DNA of 24,733 bases from Candidatus Ryanbacteria bacterium RIFCSPLOWO2_12_FULL_47_9c. Lineage in GTDB: Bacteria; Patescibacteriota; Minisyncoccia; Ryanbacterales; GWA2-47-10b. Location of the stretch: the NCBI GenBank assembly GCA_001821795.1, contig MHOB01000024.1:22764-47496 (forward strand), in the 5' to 3' direction. Under the pieces are notes generated by a model. That model searched no databases. It was not told where the DNA came from and worked only from the letters and a program-made list of their open reading frames with translations. Position 1 is the stretch's first letter; each line of letters begins with the position of its first letter. Shown here piece after piece: positions 15,507-23,419 of this stretch. The position numbers and the translations under genes were made by a program.

Positions 15507-16526
15507 TTATGACACGAGTGCGTTATGGCTATTAAACAAGATGTCAGTACCCGATTGAGTAAACCGAGTGGGAATTTCCTGAAAATCGCCCAGACCGAAT
15601 TCTTCCGCGCGTTTTTTGAGCGCTCTGCGAACACTGTCTTTTTCACTGGGGTGCGTAAGAAATACCAAACATCCGCCACCACCGGCTCCCGCAATTTTCC
15701 CGCCCCATGCACCCGCCTTCACCCCTTCACTATAGAGCGCATCGATGACCGAGCTTGAAACATTTGCAGAAAGTTGTTTTTTCCGCTCCCACCCCTCGTG
15801 GAGCATAAGGGCCATAGCGCGAATGTCGCCCGCGAGCAACACTTTTTTAAAATCCATGACGGAATCACTCATTTTTTTATAGATTTCAAATTTTTCAGGC
15901 ACCAGGGCGCTTTGGTTCGCCAAAACACTGGAAGCATCGCGCGTGATGCCCGTAAAAAATACCAAGAGGTGATCTTCAAGCGCCGCCCGTTTTTTATAGT
16001 CCAGGTATACGGGTGTAACATCAACCGATTCATCGCTATTAAACTGGAGTGTGTTGAAACCGCCGAACGACGCGATAAACTGGTCTTGTTTTCCAATCGG
16101 CTCTTTTAAAAGATCAATCTCAAGATTCGCTGCCGCGTTCGCCGCCTCGTACTTGCTGATCTTTTTTCCCACATAAGTATTAAGTCCTTTCATAAGCGCC
16201 ACGGAAAAGCTTGATGAAGATCCAAGCCCGCTTTTGGCTGGTATATCGGCAAACGAACCAATCTCAACCCCCTCATCCGTAATATTCATATGGAGAAGAG
16301 CAGCGCGGATGCGCGAATGCTGAAGTTCACTCGGGTGTTTTGCAACTTCAGTCTTTTGATATTTTACAATAAACCTGTTAACGAGCTTCGTTGGTTTAAT
16401 GACAAGATAAACAAATTTATCGATGGTCGTCGAGATAACTCGCCCCGGATATTTACGATAAAAACCGGGAAGATCGGTACCCCCTCCGATAAAACTTATC
16501 CGTAATGGCGCGCGCACGAGAATCAT
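15507..16526 (-). CDS. GHMP kinase, D-glycero-D-manno-heptose 7-phosphate kinase-like
   Basis: A 339-residue GHMP kinase. The N-terminus ILVRAPLRISFIGGGTDLPGF is the hallmark of the HddA group, which makes alpha-heptose 1,7-bisphosphate for GDP-heptose; related members act on fucose. The ATP loop SGLGSSSSFSVAL (99-111), LKEPIGKQDQFIASFGGFN (140-158) and the C-terminal GGKIAGAGGGGC motif are intact. Placement next to a GmhA-like gene favours the heptose assignment over a fucokinase. The next HddC-type guanylyltransferase and a GmhB-type phosphatase are not in this window. The start overlaps the upstream GT-C-like stop by 4 nt (ATGA). Confidence 0.8.
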   Translation of the reverse strand: MILVRAPLRISFIGGGTDLPGFYRKYPGRVISTTIDKFVYLVIKPTKLVNRFIVKYQKTEVAKHPSELQHSRIRAALLHMNITDEGVEIGSFADIPAKSGLGSSSSFSVALMKGLNTYVGKKISKYEAANAAANLEIDLLKEPIGKQDQFIASFGGFNTLQFNSDESVDVTPVYLDYKKRAALEDHLLVFFTGITRDASSVLANQSALVPEKFEIYKKMSDSVMDFKKVLLAGDIRAMALMLHEGWERKKQLSANVSSSVIDALYSEGVKAGAWGGKIAGAGGGGCLVFLTHPSEKDSVRRALKKRAEEFGLGDFQEIPTRFTQSGTDILFNSHNALVS

Positions 16527-17905
16527 ATTTTATCGTGTGTTCTATACCCACCGCTGATAAGATAAAGGCCTTCTGCACACAGAAGAAAATAAAATGGCAT
16601 AACAGTAAGAATATACCGAACCTCCGCGTGAGTCAAGAGCGAATACATGATGTTGTAGTATAAAATGACGCCGAGAATAAGGCCCCATGCTTTAAGATCG
16701 CGTGCGTGCCAAATAAAAGCGATGGAGACAACTGCGAGAAAACCATACCATAAAAGACGCACACCGAGCACGAGAAGAATGCGAAGACCTTTTGGGAAAG
16801 ACCTATTATCCCCCGCAAGGACACGCATCAGTTCGAGAGTATTGTAATTCATCGGAGAATTGAGCCGGAAAACTCCGGCAAACCCCGTGACAAAGAATTT
16901 CAACGGTTTCTCTTTTATCTTATTGAGAGCGTCCTGATACATAACGCGGTCAAGTTCGATAAGGGATCCACCGCGGTCGCGTGTTTCGTCAATCCTTTTT
17001 TCAACACCCGCATCCCAATAGCGCGGTTCTTTGTCTTTAGGAAAACCGTCATAGAGAACACCCCCGATTAAATCCCCAAACGCATAACTAAGATACATCG
17101 AGATAACCTCCCGGGTTGAGAAATCAAGTTGCGTTGCCCGCCGCAAAAGAATGTGGCCGCCCGAGCCAAGCTGCCAGGTACCGATAACAATATGATTGCG
17201 AAACGACCATGTGCCGATAATCACAACAACGATAATAGTAAACACACCGAGATGAAAAATAAGTTTTCCGAACGAAAAAACTTTTCTATTCCACAAAACA
17301 GGCAGGAAAAAAGCAATCGGAACAAAGTACAGTAATAGAGGACGTTCTAAAACCCAAAACGCAAGAAGAAACGAAGACAGCGCAAGCCACCCGTAATGGC
17401 GCGTTTCGTGGTATTTCAAAAAACTAAATACCGCAAAAGTCGCGATTGCCATCGTAAAAAGCTCGTAACTTCCGAGCCACACAAACGCCGACGCTTCCCA
17501 AAAGAGCGCAAGCATAAAAGGCGGCGCGTACTGCCACAATCCGGAAAGAAAACGCGCGCTTATACGCCAAAGAAAAAATATTGTAAGCAGAAGAGAAAAC
17601 AGGTTCACCAAAAAAATCGCGACCATGCGTTCGCCGAGAAGAAAAAAAGCTCCGCCAAGGGCTACGGCATATCCGGGCCCTCTTTGGACAAAACCTATAT
17701 GCTTGCCCCCAGAACCAAGCGATCCGGTACGAACCAAACTCAACGCGGGGCCGATAAATGTGCTTTTAGGAGAAACTGTCTGATTCGTGGTATTTTCAAC
17801 CGTCTCAAAAATTTGCGAGAGATTGCCAAGAACTATCGCATGCACGAGAGCTGCTATAAGCGCCGCAACGAGAATACTACTTATAGCAACAACCTCCTTT
17901 CGCAT
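16523..17905 (-). CDS. GT-C-like membrane protein lacking the usual acidic loop residue
   Basis: A 460-residue polytopic protein, paralogous to the GT-C enzyme at 12587-13960 (shared KFFVTGFAGVFRLNSPMN, LLWYGFLA and HAEVRYILTVMPFYF regions). After the first membrane segment (about 7-27) the loop reads ETVENTTNQTVSPKSTFIG, then VQRGPGYAVAL. The R-x-PGY motif is kept, but the position of the catalytic Asp in its paralogue holds a Val-Ser-Pro stretch. Either Glu34 or Glu37 upstream takes its place or the protein is not a standard GT-C enzyme. Its gene begins the four-gene heptose/GT2 group and overlaps the kinase start by 4 nt. A possible TAGAAT -10 box six bases upstream of the ATG would make the mRNA leaderless. 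Confidence 0.75.
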   Translation of the reverse strand: MRKEVVAISSILVAALIAALVHAIVLGNLSQIFETVENTTNQTVSPKSTFIGPALSLVRTGSLGSGGKHIGFVQRGPGYAVALGGAFFLLGERMVAIFLVNLFSLLLTIFFLWRISARFLSGLWQYAPPFMLALFWEASAFVWLGSYELFTMAIATFAVFSFLKYHETRHYGWLALSSFLLAFWVLERPLLLYFVPIAFFLPVLWNRKVFSFGKLIFHLGVFTIIVVVIIGTWSFRNHIVIGTWQLGSGGHILLRRATQLDFSTREVISMYLSYAFGDLIGGVLYDGFPKDKEPRYWDAGVEKRIDETRDRGGSLIELDRVMYQDALNKIKEKPLKFFVTGFAGVFRLNSPMNYNTLELMRVLAGDNRSFPKGLRILLVLGVRLLWYGFLAVVSIAFIWHARDLKAWGLILGVILYYNIMYSLLTHAEVRYILTVMPFYFLLCAEGLYLISGGYRTHDKI

Positions 17906-17911
17906 AGTTAT

Positions 17912-17940
17912 ATTCTACATGCAAGAACCATTCCTGCATA
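17912..17940 (-). promoter_or_regulatory. weak candidate promoter of the heptose/GT2 group
   Basis: On the minus strand TATGCA (17935-17940), 17 bp and TAGAAT (17912-17917) precede the ATG at 17905 by six bases, placing the start at the A of the ATG. The -35 is poor, so this rests mainly on the -10 and on the leaderless pattern of other genes here. Confidence 0.3.
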
Positions 17941-17969
17941 TTGATTTATCAGCTTTTTTATGATATTTT
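17941..17969 (+). promoter_or_regulatory. candidate promoter of the CotH-VTC operon
   Basis: TTGATT (17941-17946) with a 17-bp spacer leads to TATTTT (17964-17969), putting the start at or next to the ATG at 17976. An alternative -10, TATGAT (17959-17964), lies 11 bases before the ATG but has no good -35. Either choice gives a leader of at most a few bases. No Shine-Dalgarno sequence is present. Confidence 0.45.
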
Positions 17970-17975
17970 TATCCG

Positions 17976-20240
17976 ATGATACGACGCATTTTAGTAACAG
18001 GAACAGTACTGACTGTGCTTTTTTTTGTTCTCGGAATACGGCTTTCCGGGCGGCTTGACCTTATTGCTTCAAACCCGAATCCGCTCATTCGGCATTTCGC
18101 GCCAACATGGCGGTCGCTAAAAAAGATCCTCGATGTTCCGTATATTCTCGCCTCAACTTTTAGATCATCCGACCTCCCCATATATCATATAACGCTATCG
18201 GCAAGCGATCGCGCTCGTCTTATTGATAACCTTCCAAACTATCCGCGCGAGAATCGGCTTACTGAAGAATTCAAACAATCAGCAAAAGCAGAGTTCCGCT
18301 CCGACAACTACTTCACCGATGATGCGCGGGTTCGTTATCGGGGTGTTTCGCCAAATCATTGGAACGCGGTCAAAAAATCATGGCAAATTAATCTTCCCGA
18401 CGAATCCCCTCTCGGCGCGCGAACGGTATACCGCTTCTTCCTTCCAGAAGACAAAGGTTGGGTACTCGCAAAACTGAACGAGTATCGGGCAAAAAAATTC
18501 GGCCTGCTCACGCCCGAAATTTCATACGCATGGATAGCCGTCGATAAAGTCGACGCCGGCATCTATTATCTTATCGAAGGATGGGAAGAATATTTCTTGG
18601 AACGGAACAAACATCCCATTGGCCCCATCTTCGCAAACGAGAACGTTTCTACCACCGGCGTCGATCTCTATCGCGCATCCTCAATCGATCTATGGGAAAA
18701 CCGCTTTGACCCCAACAGGCCCGGACACGAATATGAAGCGCTCGCATATTTTCTGGAACTGGTCGAAAATGCATCCGACGAAGAATTTGAGCAAGCCCTG
18801 CCTCATATCCTCAACCTTCCAAAATTCTATCGATGGATGCTCGTCGCAACTCTTTCCAACAGCACCCATCAAGGAAATATCGCAAACCAAAATGTTTACT
18901 TCAACAGCGCGGACGGAAAACTTGAACCGGTGTCGTTTGACACCGCGCTCGCAAGAATCGACGGGCCCATTGACCTTTCGAAAACCCGCCTCGTAAACCG
19001 CGCGATGCAGATCCCCCGCTTCCGTGCAGAATTTACAGCTTTGGTTCGCGACTACGTCTCAAATCCGGCAAATCTTGAAAGCGATCTCGCATTTTATGAT
19101 GAGACCAAAAAAACCATTACCGGAGCGATCATGGACGACACAAAAAAAGTGCAAACCTCCTTTGAGGTATTTCGCCTGATCCAGAGCGAACGGGAAATCG
19201 TAGAGCACAACTTCCAAGCGCTCAAAAAAATGGTTGATTCCGATGGCGGGCTAAACTTCAAGTTCGCAGAAGAAACGTATCCGCTCGCCCGCCGACCGTT
19301 TCAGAAAAATCTTTTTGTTTCGTTCATTTCAACCTTCGCGACGCGCGACGAGTTCCTCGCGCGAAATCTGCAGTTCCGGGCTGGAAAAGAAAACAATACG
19401 ATTATACTCTCCGCGGGCACACATATCTTTGCGCGCGATGTTATCGTGCCAAAAGGACAGCGCCTTGTTATAGAACCCGGTTCAACTCTTCAGTTCGCGC
19501 CGGGGGTATCCCTCATCTCATACAGTCCCATTGAAGCGCGCGGTACCGCACAATCACCCATACGAATCGGGAGACTTGTTTACAATATTCCCTGGGGTGT
19601 TTTCGCCGCAGTAAATACCGACGGGGAAAACCACTTCAATTATGTATACGCTGACGGAGGCAAAGACGACACAATCAATGGAATTTACTTTAGCGGCACA
19701 CTTTCTTTTCACGATGCTGACATTGAGTTTACAAACGGAAGTGTCGCGCGCGCGGGCGCTGACGACGGCATCCATATTCAAAGCGCAAAAGGAATTATCC
19801 GAAACTCAACTTTTTCCCAAAACTCAATGGATGCGATTGATATTGATTTCGCGCGCGGCGAGGACTCGATTTTCGAGAATAATATATTCCGCGAAACAGG
19901 GGGAGACGCAATGGACTTAAGCTTTTCAGAAATGACTATTAGAGACAGCACCGTAACCGACTGCGGTGATAAGGGAGTAAGCGTCGGTGAGGCTTCAAAT
20001 CCACAAATCAAGAATATTACAGTCACGCGCTGCTTTTTCGGTGTCGCAGTAAAAGACCGTTCTCATGCCATAATTTCAAACTCATCGTTTAAGGAAAATA
20101 AAGTTGGCATCGGCCTGTATCGCAAAAAACCATATTTTGTAGCCGGAGGAACCGCTGAAATTATAAACAGCATTTTTCAAGACAACAAAGAAAAAGTAAC
20201 AACTGACGAGTTCTCGTCGGTTCAAATCCATGAAAAGTAA
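17976..20240 (+). CDS. CotH-like kinase-fold protein fused to a parallel beta-helix
   Basis: A 754-residue protein with one N-terminal membrane segment (about 4-22) and an extracytoplasmic body. Residues 65-330 match the CotH family in order: VRYRGVSPNHWNAVKKSW (118-135, putative ATP-binding Lys133/134), LPEDKGW then LNEYRAKKFGLLTPE, YYLIEGWEEYFLER with Glu201, and GKLEPVSFD with the metal-binding-like Asp322. Asn304 sits 18 residues before that Asp as in B. subtilis CotH (from memory D228, N233, D251), but the position of the catalytic Asp is Gln299 with His298 beside it. Residues about 474-750 form a right-handed parallel beta-helix with regular repeats such as SPIEARGTAQSPIRI, DDGIHIQSAKGIIRNSTF, DAIDIDF and DKGVSVGEASNPQIKNITV. 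CotH proteins phosphorylate protein serines in spore coats; the target here is unknown, and the protein may be a binding scaffold. The next gene overlaps it by 11 nt. Confidence 0.75.
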   Translation: MIRRILVTGTVLTVLFFVLGIRLSGRLDLIASNPNPLIRHFAPTWRSLKKILDVPYILASTFRSSDLPIYHITLSASDRARLIDNLPNYPRENRLTEEFKQSAKAEFRSDNYFTDDARVRYRGVSPNHWNAVKKSWQINLPDESPLGARTVYRFFLPEDKGWVLAKLNEYRAKKFGLLTPEISYAWIAVDKVDAGIYYLIEGWEEYFLERNKHPIGPIFANENVSTTGVDLYRASSIDLWENRFDPNRPGHEYEALAYFLELVENASDEEFEQALPHILNLPKFYRWMLVATLSNSTHQGNIANQNVYFNSADGKLEPVSFDTALARIDGPIDLSKTRLVNRAMQIPRFRAEFTALVRDYVSNPANLESDLAFYDETKKTITGAIMDDTKKVQTSFEVFRLIQSEREIVEHNFQALKKMVDSDGGLNFKFAEETYPLARRPFQKNLFVSFISTFATRDEFLARNLQFRAGKENNTIILSAGTHIFARDVIVPKGQRLVIEPGSTLQFAPGVSLISYSPIEARGTAQSPIRIGRLVYNIPWGVFAAVNTDGENHFNYVYADGGKDDTINGIYFSGTLSFHDADIEFTNGSVARAGADDGIHIQSAKGIIRNSTFSQNSMDAIDIDFARGEDSIFENNIFRETGGDAMDLSFSEMTIRDSTVTDCGDKGVSVGEASNPQIKNITVTRCFFGVAVKDRSHAIISNSSFKENKVGIGLYRKKPYFVAGGTAEIINSIFQDNKEKVTTDEFSSVQIHEK

Positions 20241-21993
20241 ACTTTTCGTAAGCTTGGCTGTTTTTCTCGCAATCGCGGCCGCATACCGATTTATGCAAAA
20301 TCGCAATATTTCTGGACGCCTCGATATTATTTACCAGAATCCAAACGCCATTGCACGCCATTTTTCACCAACATGGAGATCAATAAAAAAGATCTCTGAT
20401 TTTTACTATCTCCCCCGAACGATTTTTCACGCTTCCAACCTTCCCACCTACCGCCTGACATTGAGTCGTAAAGATATGCAGACCCTTTTGAATTCGCTTC
20501 CCCAACTCGTTGGCGGCAAACCGCTCCTTGCGGAAGAAGGCAAAGATACCGTGTTGGGAAGGTTCCAATATGGAACGGTCGATGCGGAAGTACGAGTGCG
20601 CAACAGGGGCCTTTTGCCGAACCACTGGAGCGCCATAAAGAAATCGTGGAACATAAATTTCACGAACAGTACGACACTGGACGGCCATGCGTCGCTCCGG
20701 CTTTTCATTCCGGAAGACCGCCGGTGGGCATCAGAATTTTTAGAAGCTCACCGCGCGAAAAAGTTCGGAGTCTTAACGCCGGACCTCGAATTTGTAAAAC
20801 TCATAATGAACGGAAAAAACTTTGGAGTCTATTTGAGCATCGAAAATTGGGAGCCGGCCTTTTTTGAGCAGAAAAAACGCGCTATCGGTGAAATCTTTGC
20901 CGAGACTGATCAAGAGCACCCTGAAGATATATTTCGTCTCGATGCAATCGACAAATGGCAAAGGCGCATCAACCCGCTTGACACGAGCAATGATGCGGCG
21001 CTTGCATATTTTTTGTATGTTGTTTCAGAAACATCAGATGAAGAATTCGCGCGCCGCATTCCCGCAATACTTGACATGGATGCCTATTACGGTTGGGCGC
21101 TTGAGTCGCTCGTCGCGCGCAACCGTCACTCCAAGAACACAGGCAATTTGAATTTCTATTTTGACCCGTCGCGCGGCATGTTTGAGCCAATTGCATATGA
21201 CATGTTTTCGTGGGAACTTGGCGATACGTTCGAGGTCGCCCATAACCGGTTACTCAACCGTATCATGTCGCACGAGCCGTTTAGAAAAGAATTTGAAAAA
21301 CGAGCCCGGGCATACGTCAAAGACGCTGCGAATCTCGAAGATGATCTGGCGGTTTACGATCAGACAACAAAAAGTATCGAGAAAGATATCATGGCAGATT
21401 CCGCAAAACTTCCGCCAACCTATGAATTTTTTAGAGCATACCGAGAACATCGTGGTCATATAATCACAAATTTTGAAAAGATAACGCGATGGTTTGACGA
21501 ACGAGGTGAACTTCCGCTTCTTTTCGCAGAAGAGACCTATCCGCTGGGCGGAGCAAATCGCAGCACCTACGACTTTTCTTCGTTCGATGCAATCTCGGCG
21601 ACACCGGAAGAATTCCGGGCGTCTTACCCGCAATTTTATTCTCTCGGCAGCAACAAAATCGGCATTGGGCCCGGTAAGATTTTATTCCGTAAAAATATCA
21701 TCGTTCCCAAGGGCTTTATTCTTATCATCCAGCCGGGCACAGAAATTTTTATGGACGAGAATGTGTCTTTCATCTCATACAGCCCCATCGAAGCGCGCGG
21801 AAAACAGGACTCTCCCATCGTTATACGTGCAGCGAGCACGTGGGTGCCCTGGGGCACGTTCGCACTCGTTGATACACCGCAAGAGAGTGTATTTACCCAC
21901 ACACAACTCTCGGGAGGAAGTTCTGCAGTTGTAAACGGTATGACATTCCCACCCTCGACTATTTCTGCCTTTGACTCTATTCTTTCAAAATAA
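20230..21993 (+). CDS. CotH-like kinase-fold paralogue with short C-terminal beta segment
   Basis: A 587-residue paralogue of the preceding protein, with one N-terminal membrane segment (about 4-19). Both share a distinctive stalk of the form SGRLDxIxxNPNxxxRHF followed by PTWRSxKKIxD. CotH-like motifs are VRVRNRGLLPNHWSAIKKSW (121-140, Lys137/138), LEAHRAKKFGVLTPD, NGKNFGVYLSIENWEPAFF (194-212, Glu205) and GMFEPIAYD (Asp324). Asn306 is kept 18 residues before Asp324, while the expected catalytic Asp is Ser301 with His300 beside it. The C-terminus retains the beginning of the beta-helix (IIVPKGFILIIQPGTEIFM, then SYSPIEARGKQDSPIVI) but ends after one or two turns, so about 170 residues of helix in its neighbour are absent. 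It follows by an 11-nt overlap and precedes the VTC gene by 3 nt. Confidence 0.75.
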   Translation: MKSKLFVSLAVFLAIAAAYRFMQNRNISGRLDIIYQNPNAIARHFSPTWRSIKKISDFYYLPRTIFHASNLPTYRLTLSRKDMQTLLNSLPQLVGGKPLLAEEGKDTVLGRFQYGTVDAEVRVRNRGLLPNHWSAIKKSWNINFTNSTTLDGHASLRLFIPEDRRWASEFLEAHRAKKFGVLTPDLEFVKLIMNGKNFGVYLSIENWEPAFFEQKKRAIGEIFAETDQEHPEDIFRLDAIDKWQRRINPLDTSNDAALAYFLYVVSETSDEEFARRIPAILDMDAYYGWALESLVARNRHSKNTGNLNFYFDPSRGMFEPIAYDMFSWELGDTFEVAHNRLLNRIMSHEPFRKEFEKRARAYVKDAANLEDDLAVYDQTTKSIEKDIMADSAKLPPTYEFFRAYREHRGHIITNFEKITRWFDERGELPLLFAEETYPLGGANRSTYDFSSFDAISATPEEFRASYPQFYSLGSNKIGIGPGKILFRKNIIVPKGFILIIQPGTEIFMDENVSFISYSPIEARGKQDSPIVIRAASTWVPWGTFALVDTPQESVFTHTQLSGGSSAVVNGMTFPPSTISAFDSILSK

Positions 21994-21996
21994 TCT

Positions 21997-22707
21997 ATGG
22001 AACAAGCATTTCGCCGATATGAATTCAAATATATTCTCGATCGCAATACCGCGTGGGCAATTCGTGCGATGCTTTTCGCGCACGGCATGGAACACGACCC
22101 AAGCGCGAAGCGCCACCTTTCCCAGAACTACGCGGTCACGAGTCTTTACTTCGATTCGCCAACAATGGGCGATTATTCCGACAAGGCAGGCGGCTTTCTT
22201 CAAAGAAAGAAAATCAGAATCCGGATCTACGAGCCGCGTCTAACAGAAAATACGAAAGAAATCTGGCTTGAAAAAAAATCAAAACATGAAATGCTCATCT
22301 CAAAAATACGCGCTCCCCTGACGCATCAAGAATACGCCCGAATCATCCATGGCGACTTTCTCGAAACCGTGAAGAATCATCCGGTATTTCTCCCCTTGAT
22401 GGCACAATCCATGCGCCCGGTCGCCATCGTCCGCTACGTACGGGAACCACTGGTATATCCGCACCAACAAAACCTGCGCATCACGTTTGATTCACACATC
22501 GAAACGTGTAAATCGCGCGACTTGGAAAATCAATGTTTTATGCAACCCGTTACGCGCGGCGAAACCATCATGGAAGTAAAATTTTCTCACGCCCTTCCTT
22601 ATTGGTTTCGAAAAATTCAGGGTGAATTTCATATCTCCCGGAGCGCGTTTTCAAAATACGGGAGGTCGATCGAGTCCTTATACCGTTATCATCCAATCCC
22701 CCGGTAA
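21997..22707 (+). CDS. VTC-domain protein, polyphosphate polymerase-like
   Basis: A 236-residue soluble protein matching the VTC domain, the catalytic tunnel domain of yeast Vtc4 that makes polyphosphate from ATP. The basic and acidic residues expected to line the tunnel are visible: FRRYEFKYIL (R7, E9, K11), SLYFDS, RKKIRIRIYE (R74, R76), IWLEKKSKHEM (E92, K94) then SKIR, VRYVRE (R136, R139), RITFD (R151, D155) and IMEVKF (E183, K185). Length fits the stand-alone bacterial form. It lies 3 nt after the second CotH-like gene, and the DUF4956 gene follows after 40 nt; I recall CotH, VTC and DUF4956 genes as recurrent neighbours in bacteria. Polyphosphate synthesis is a family-based inference, and other triphosphate-tunnel functions are possible. 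Confidence 0.88.
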   Translation: MEQAFRRYEFKYILDRNTAWAIRAMLFAHGMEHDPSAKRHLSQNYAVTSLYFDSPTMGDYSDKAGGFLQRKKIRIRIYEPRLTENTKEIWLEKKSKHEMLISKIRAPLTHQEYARIIHGDFLETVKNHPVFLPLMAQSMRPVAIVRYVREPLVYPHQQNLRITFDSHIETCKSRDLENQCFMQPVTRGETIMEVKFSHALPYWFRKIQGEFHISRSAFSKYGRSIESLYRYHPIPR

Positions 22708-22708
22708 T

Positions 22709-22721
22709 TTGACCAATTTCT
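22709..22721. repeat. 13-bp direct repeat TTGACCAATTTCT, copy 1
   Basis: Same sequence as 22752-22764, 43 bp downstream. Copy 1 contains the putative -35 of the DUF4956 promoter; copy 2 lies in codons 2-6 of the gene. Confidence 0.7.
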
Positions 22722-22737
22722 AACTTTTATGTATCCT
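22709..22737 (+). promoter_or_regulatory. candidate internal promoter of the DUF4956 gene
   Basis: TTGACC (22709-22714), a 17-bp spacer and TATCCT (22732-22737) lie ten bases before the ATG at 22748, again leaving almost no leader. The -35 is part of a 13-bp direct repeat whose other copy covers the first codons of the gene. Confidence 0.4.
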
Positions 22738-22747
22738 TCTTACTATC

Positions 22748-23419
22748 ATGCTTGACCAATTTCTTTTTCTCGCAGAGACAGAAACAAACGCCGCGATTAT
22801 AATCATAAATCTCGTCTTCGTCTTCGTACTTGAACTTGCGATCGCGTGGGTGTACCGAAGAACACACCGTACGCTTTCCTACTCACAATCGTTTGTCTCG
22901 ACAATTATTTTGATGGGAGTGATTGCATCGCTCATCATGATGGTGGTTACAGAAAACATTGTTGGTGCGTTCGCGCTACTTGGCGCATTTTCCTTAATAC
23001 GCTTTCGCACAATAGTAAAAGAAACGCGCGATATAGCCTTTGTCTTCTTCTCACTTGCAATCGGCGTAGCCATAGGCACAAATAATTATGTTGTTGGGCT
23101 ATTGGGGACAATTTTTATTTCTGCTGCCATCCTTCTTCTAAATCGCTTTAACTTCGGATCGGTCGCGCGCGGTGGGCATATTGCGGTAATTCTTGCACAC
23201 AAACCGTTTTCACCCACAATCAAAAACTCGTGGCATGACCTGCTTAAAGCCAACAACATATTAAATATAAAAACCCTCGGAGAAGAAGATTTTGAGTATA
23301 CTCTCGGAATACAGCTTAAAAATCCGGCAGATGCCCCATTGCTTGTTGAAACGCTTAGGAAAACCCCTGGCGTAGAAAACGTAGAAATAATGAGCGGCAA
23401 GGATGTTATCGAATACTAA
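22748..23419 (+). CDS. DUF4956 membrane protein
   Basis: A 223-residue protein with about five hydrophobic segments in residues 15-132 and a soluble C-terminal domain of about 85 residues. The family signature is clear: GAFSLIRFRTIVKETRDIAF (79-98), followed by the hydrophobic segment FFSLAIGVAIG. The C-terminus (HIAVILAHKPFSPTIKNSWH ... LVETLRKTPGVENVEIMSG) looks like a small alpha/beta regulatory domain. Function of the family is not established. Its frequent neighbour is a VTC-domain protein, as here, so a link to polyphosphate or to extracellular phosphorylation is a guess. The next gene starts 17 nt inside its 3' end. Confidence 0.88.
   Translation: MLDQFLFLAETETNAAIIIINLVFVFVLELAIAWVYRRTHRTLSYSQSFVSTIILMGVIASLIMMVVTENIVGAFALLGAFSLIRFRTIVKETRDIAFVFFSLAIGVAIGTNNYVVGLLGTIFISAAILLLNRFNFGSVARGGHIAVILAHKPFSPTIKNSWHDLLKANNILNIKTLGEEDFEYTLGIQLKNPADAPLLVETLRKTPGVENVEIMSGKDVIEY

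Noticed and set aside
17396..17944. 182-codon plus-strand open frame opposite the GT-C-like gene
   Set aside because: Extreme Lys/Arg content reflects the complement of hydrophobic codons; no motif or start signal.
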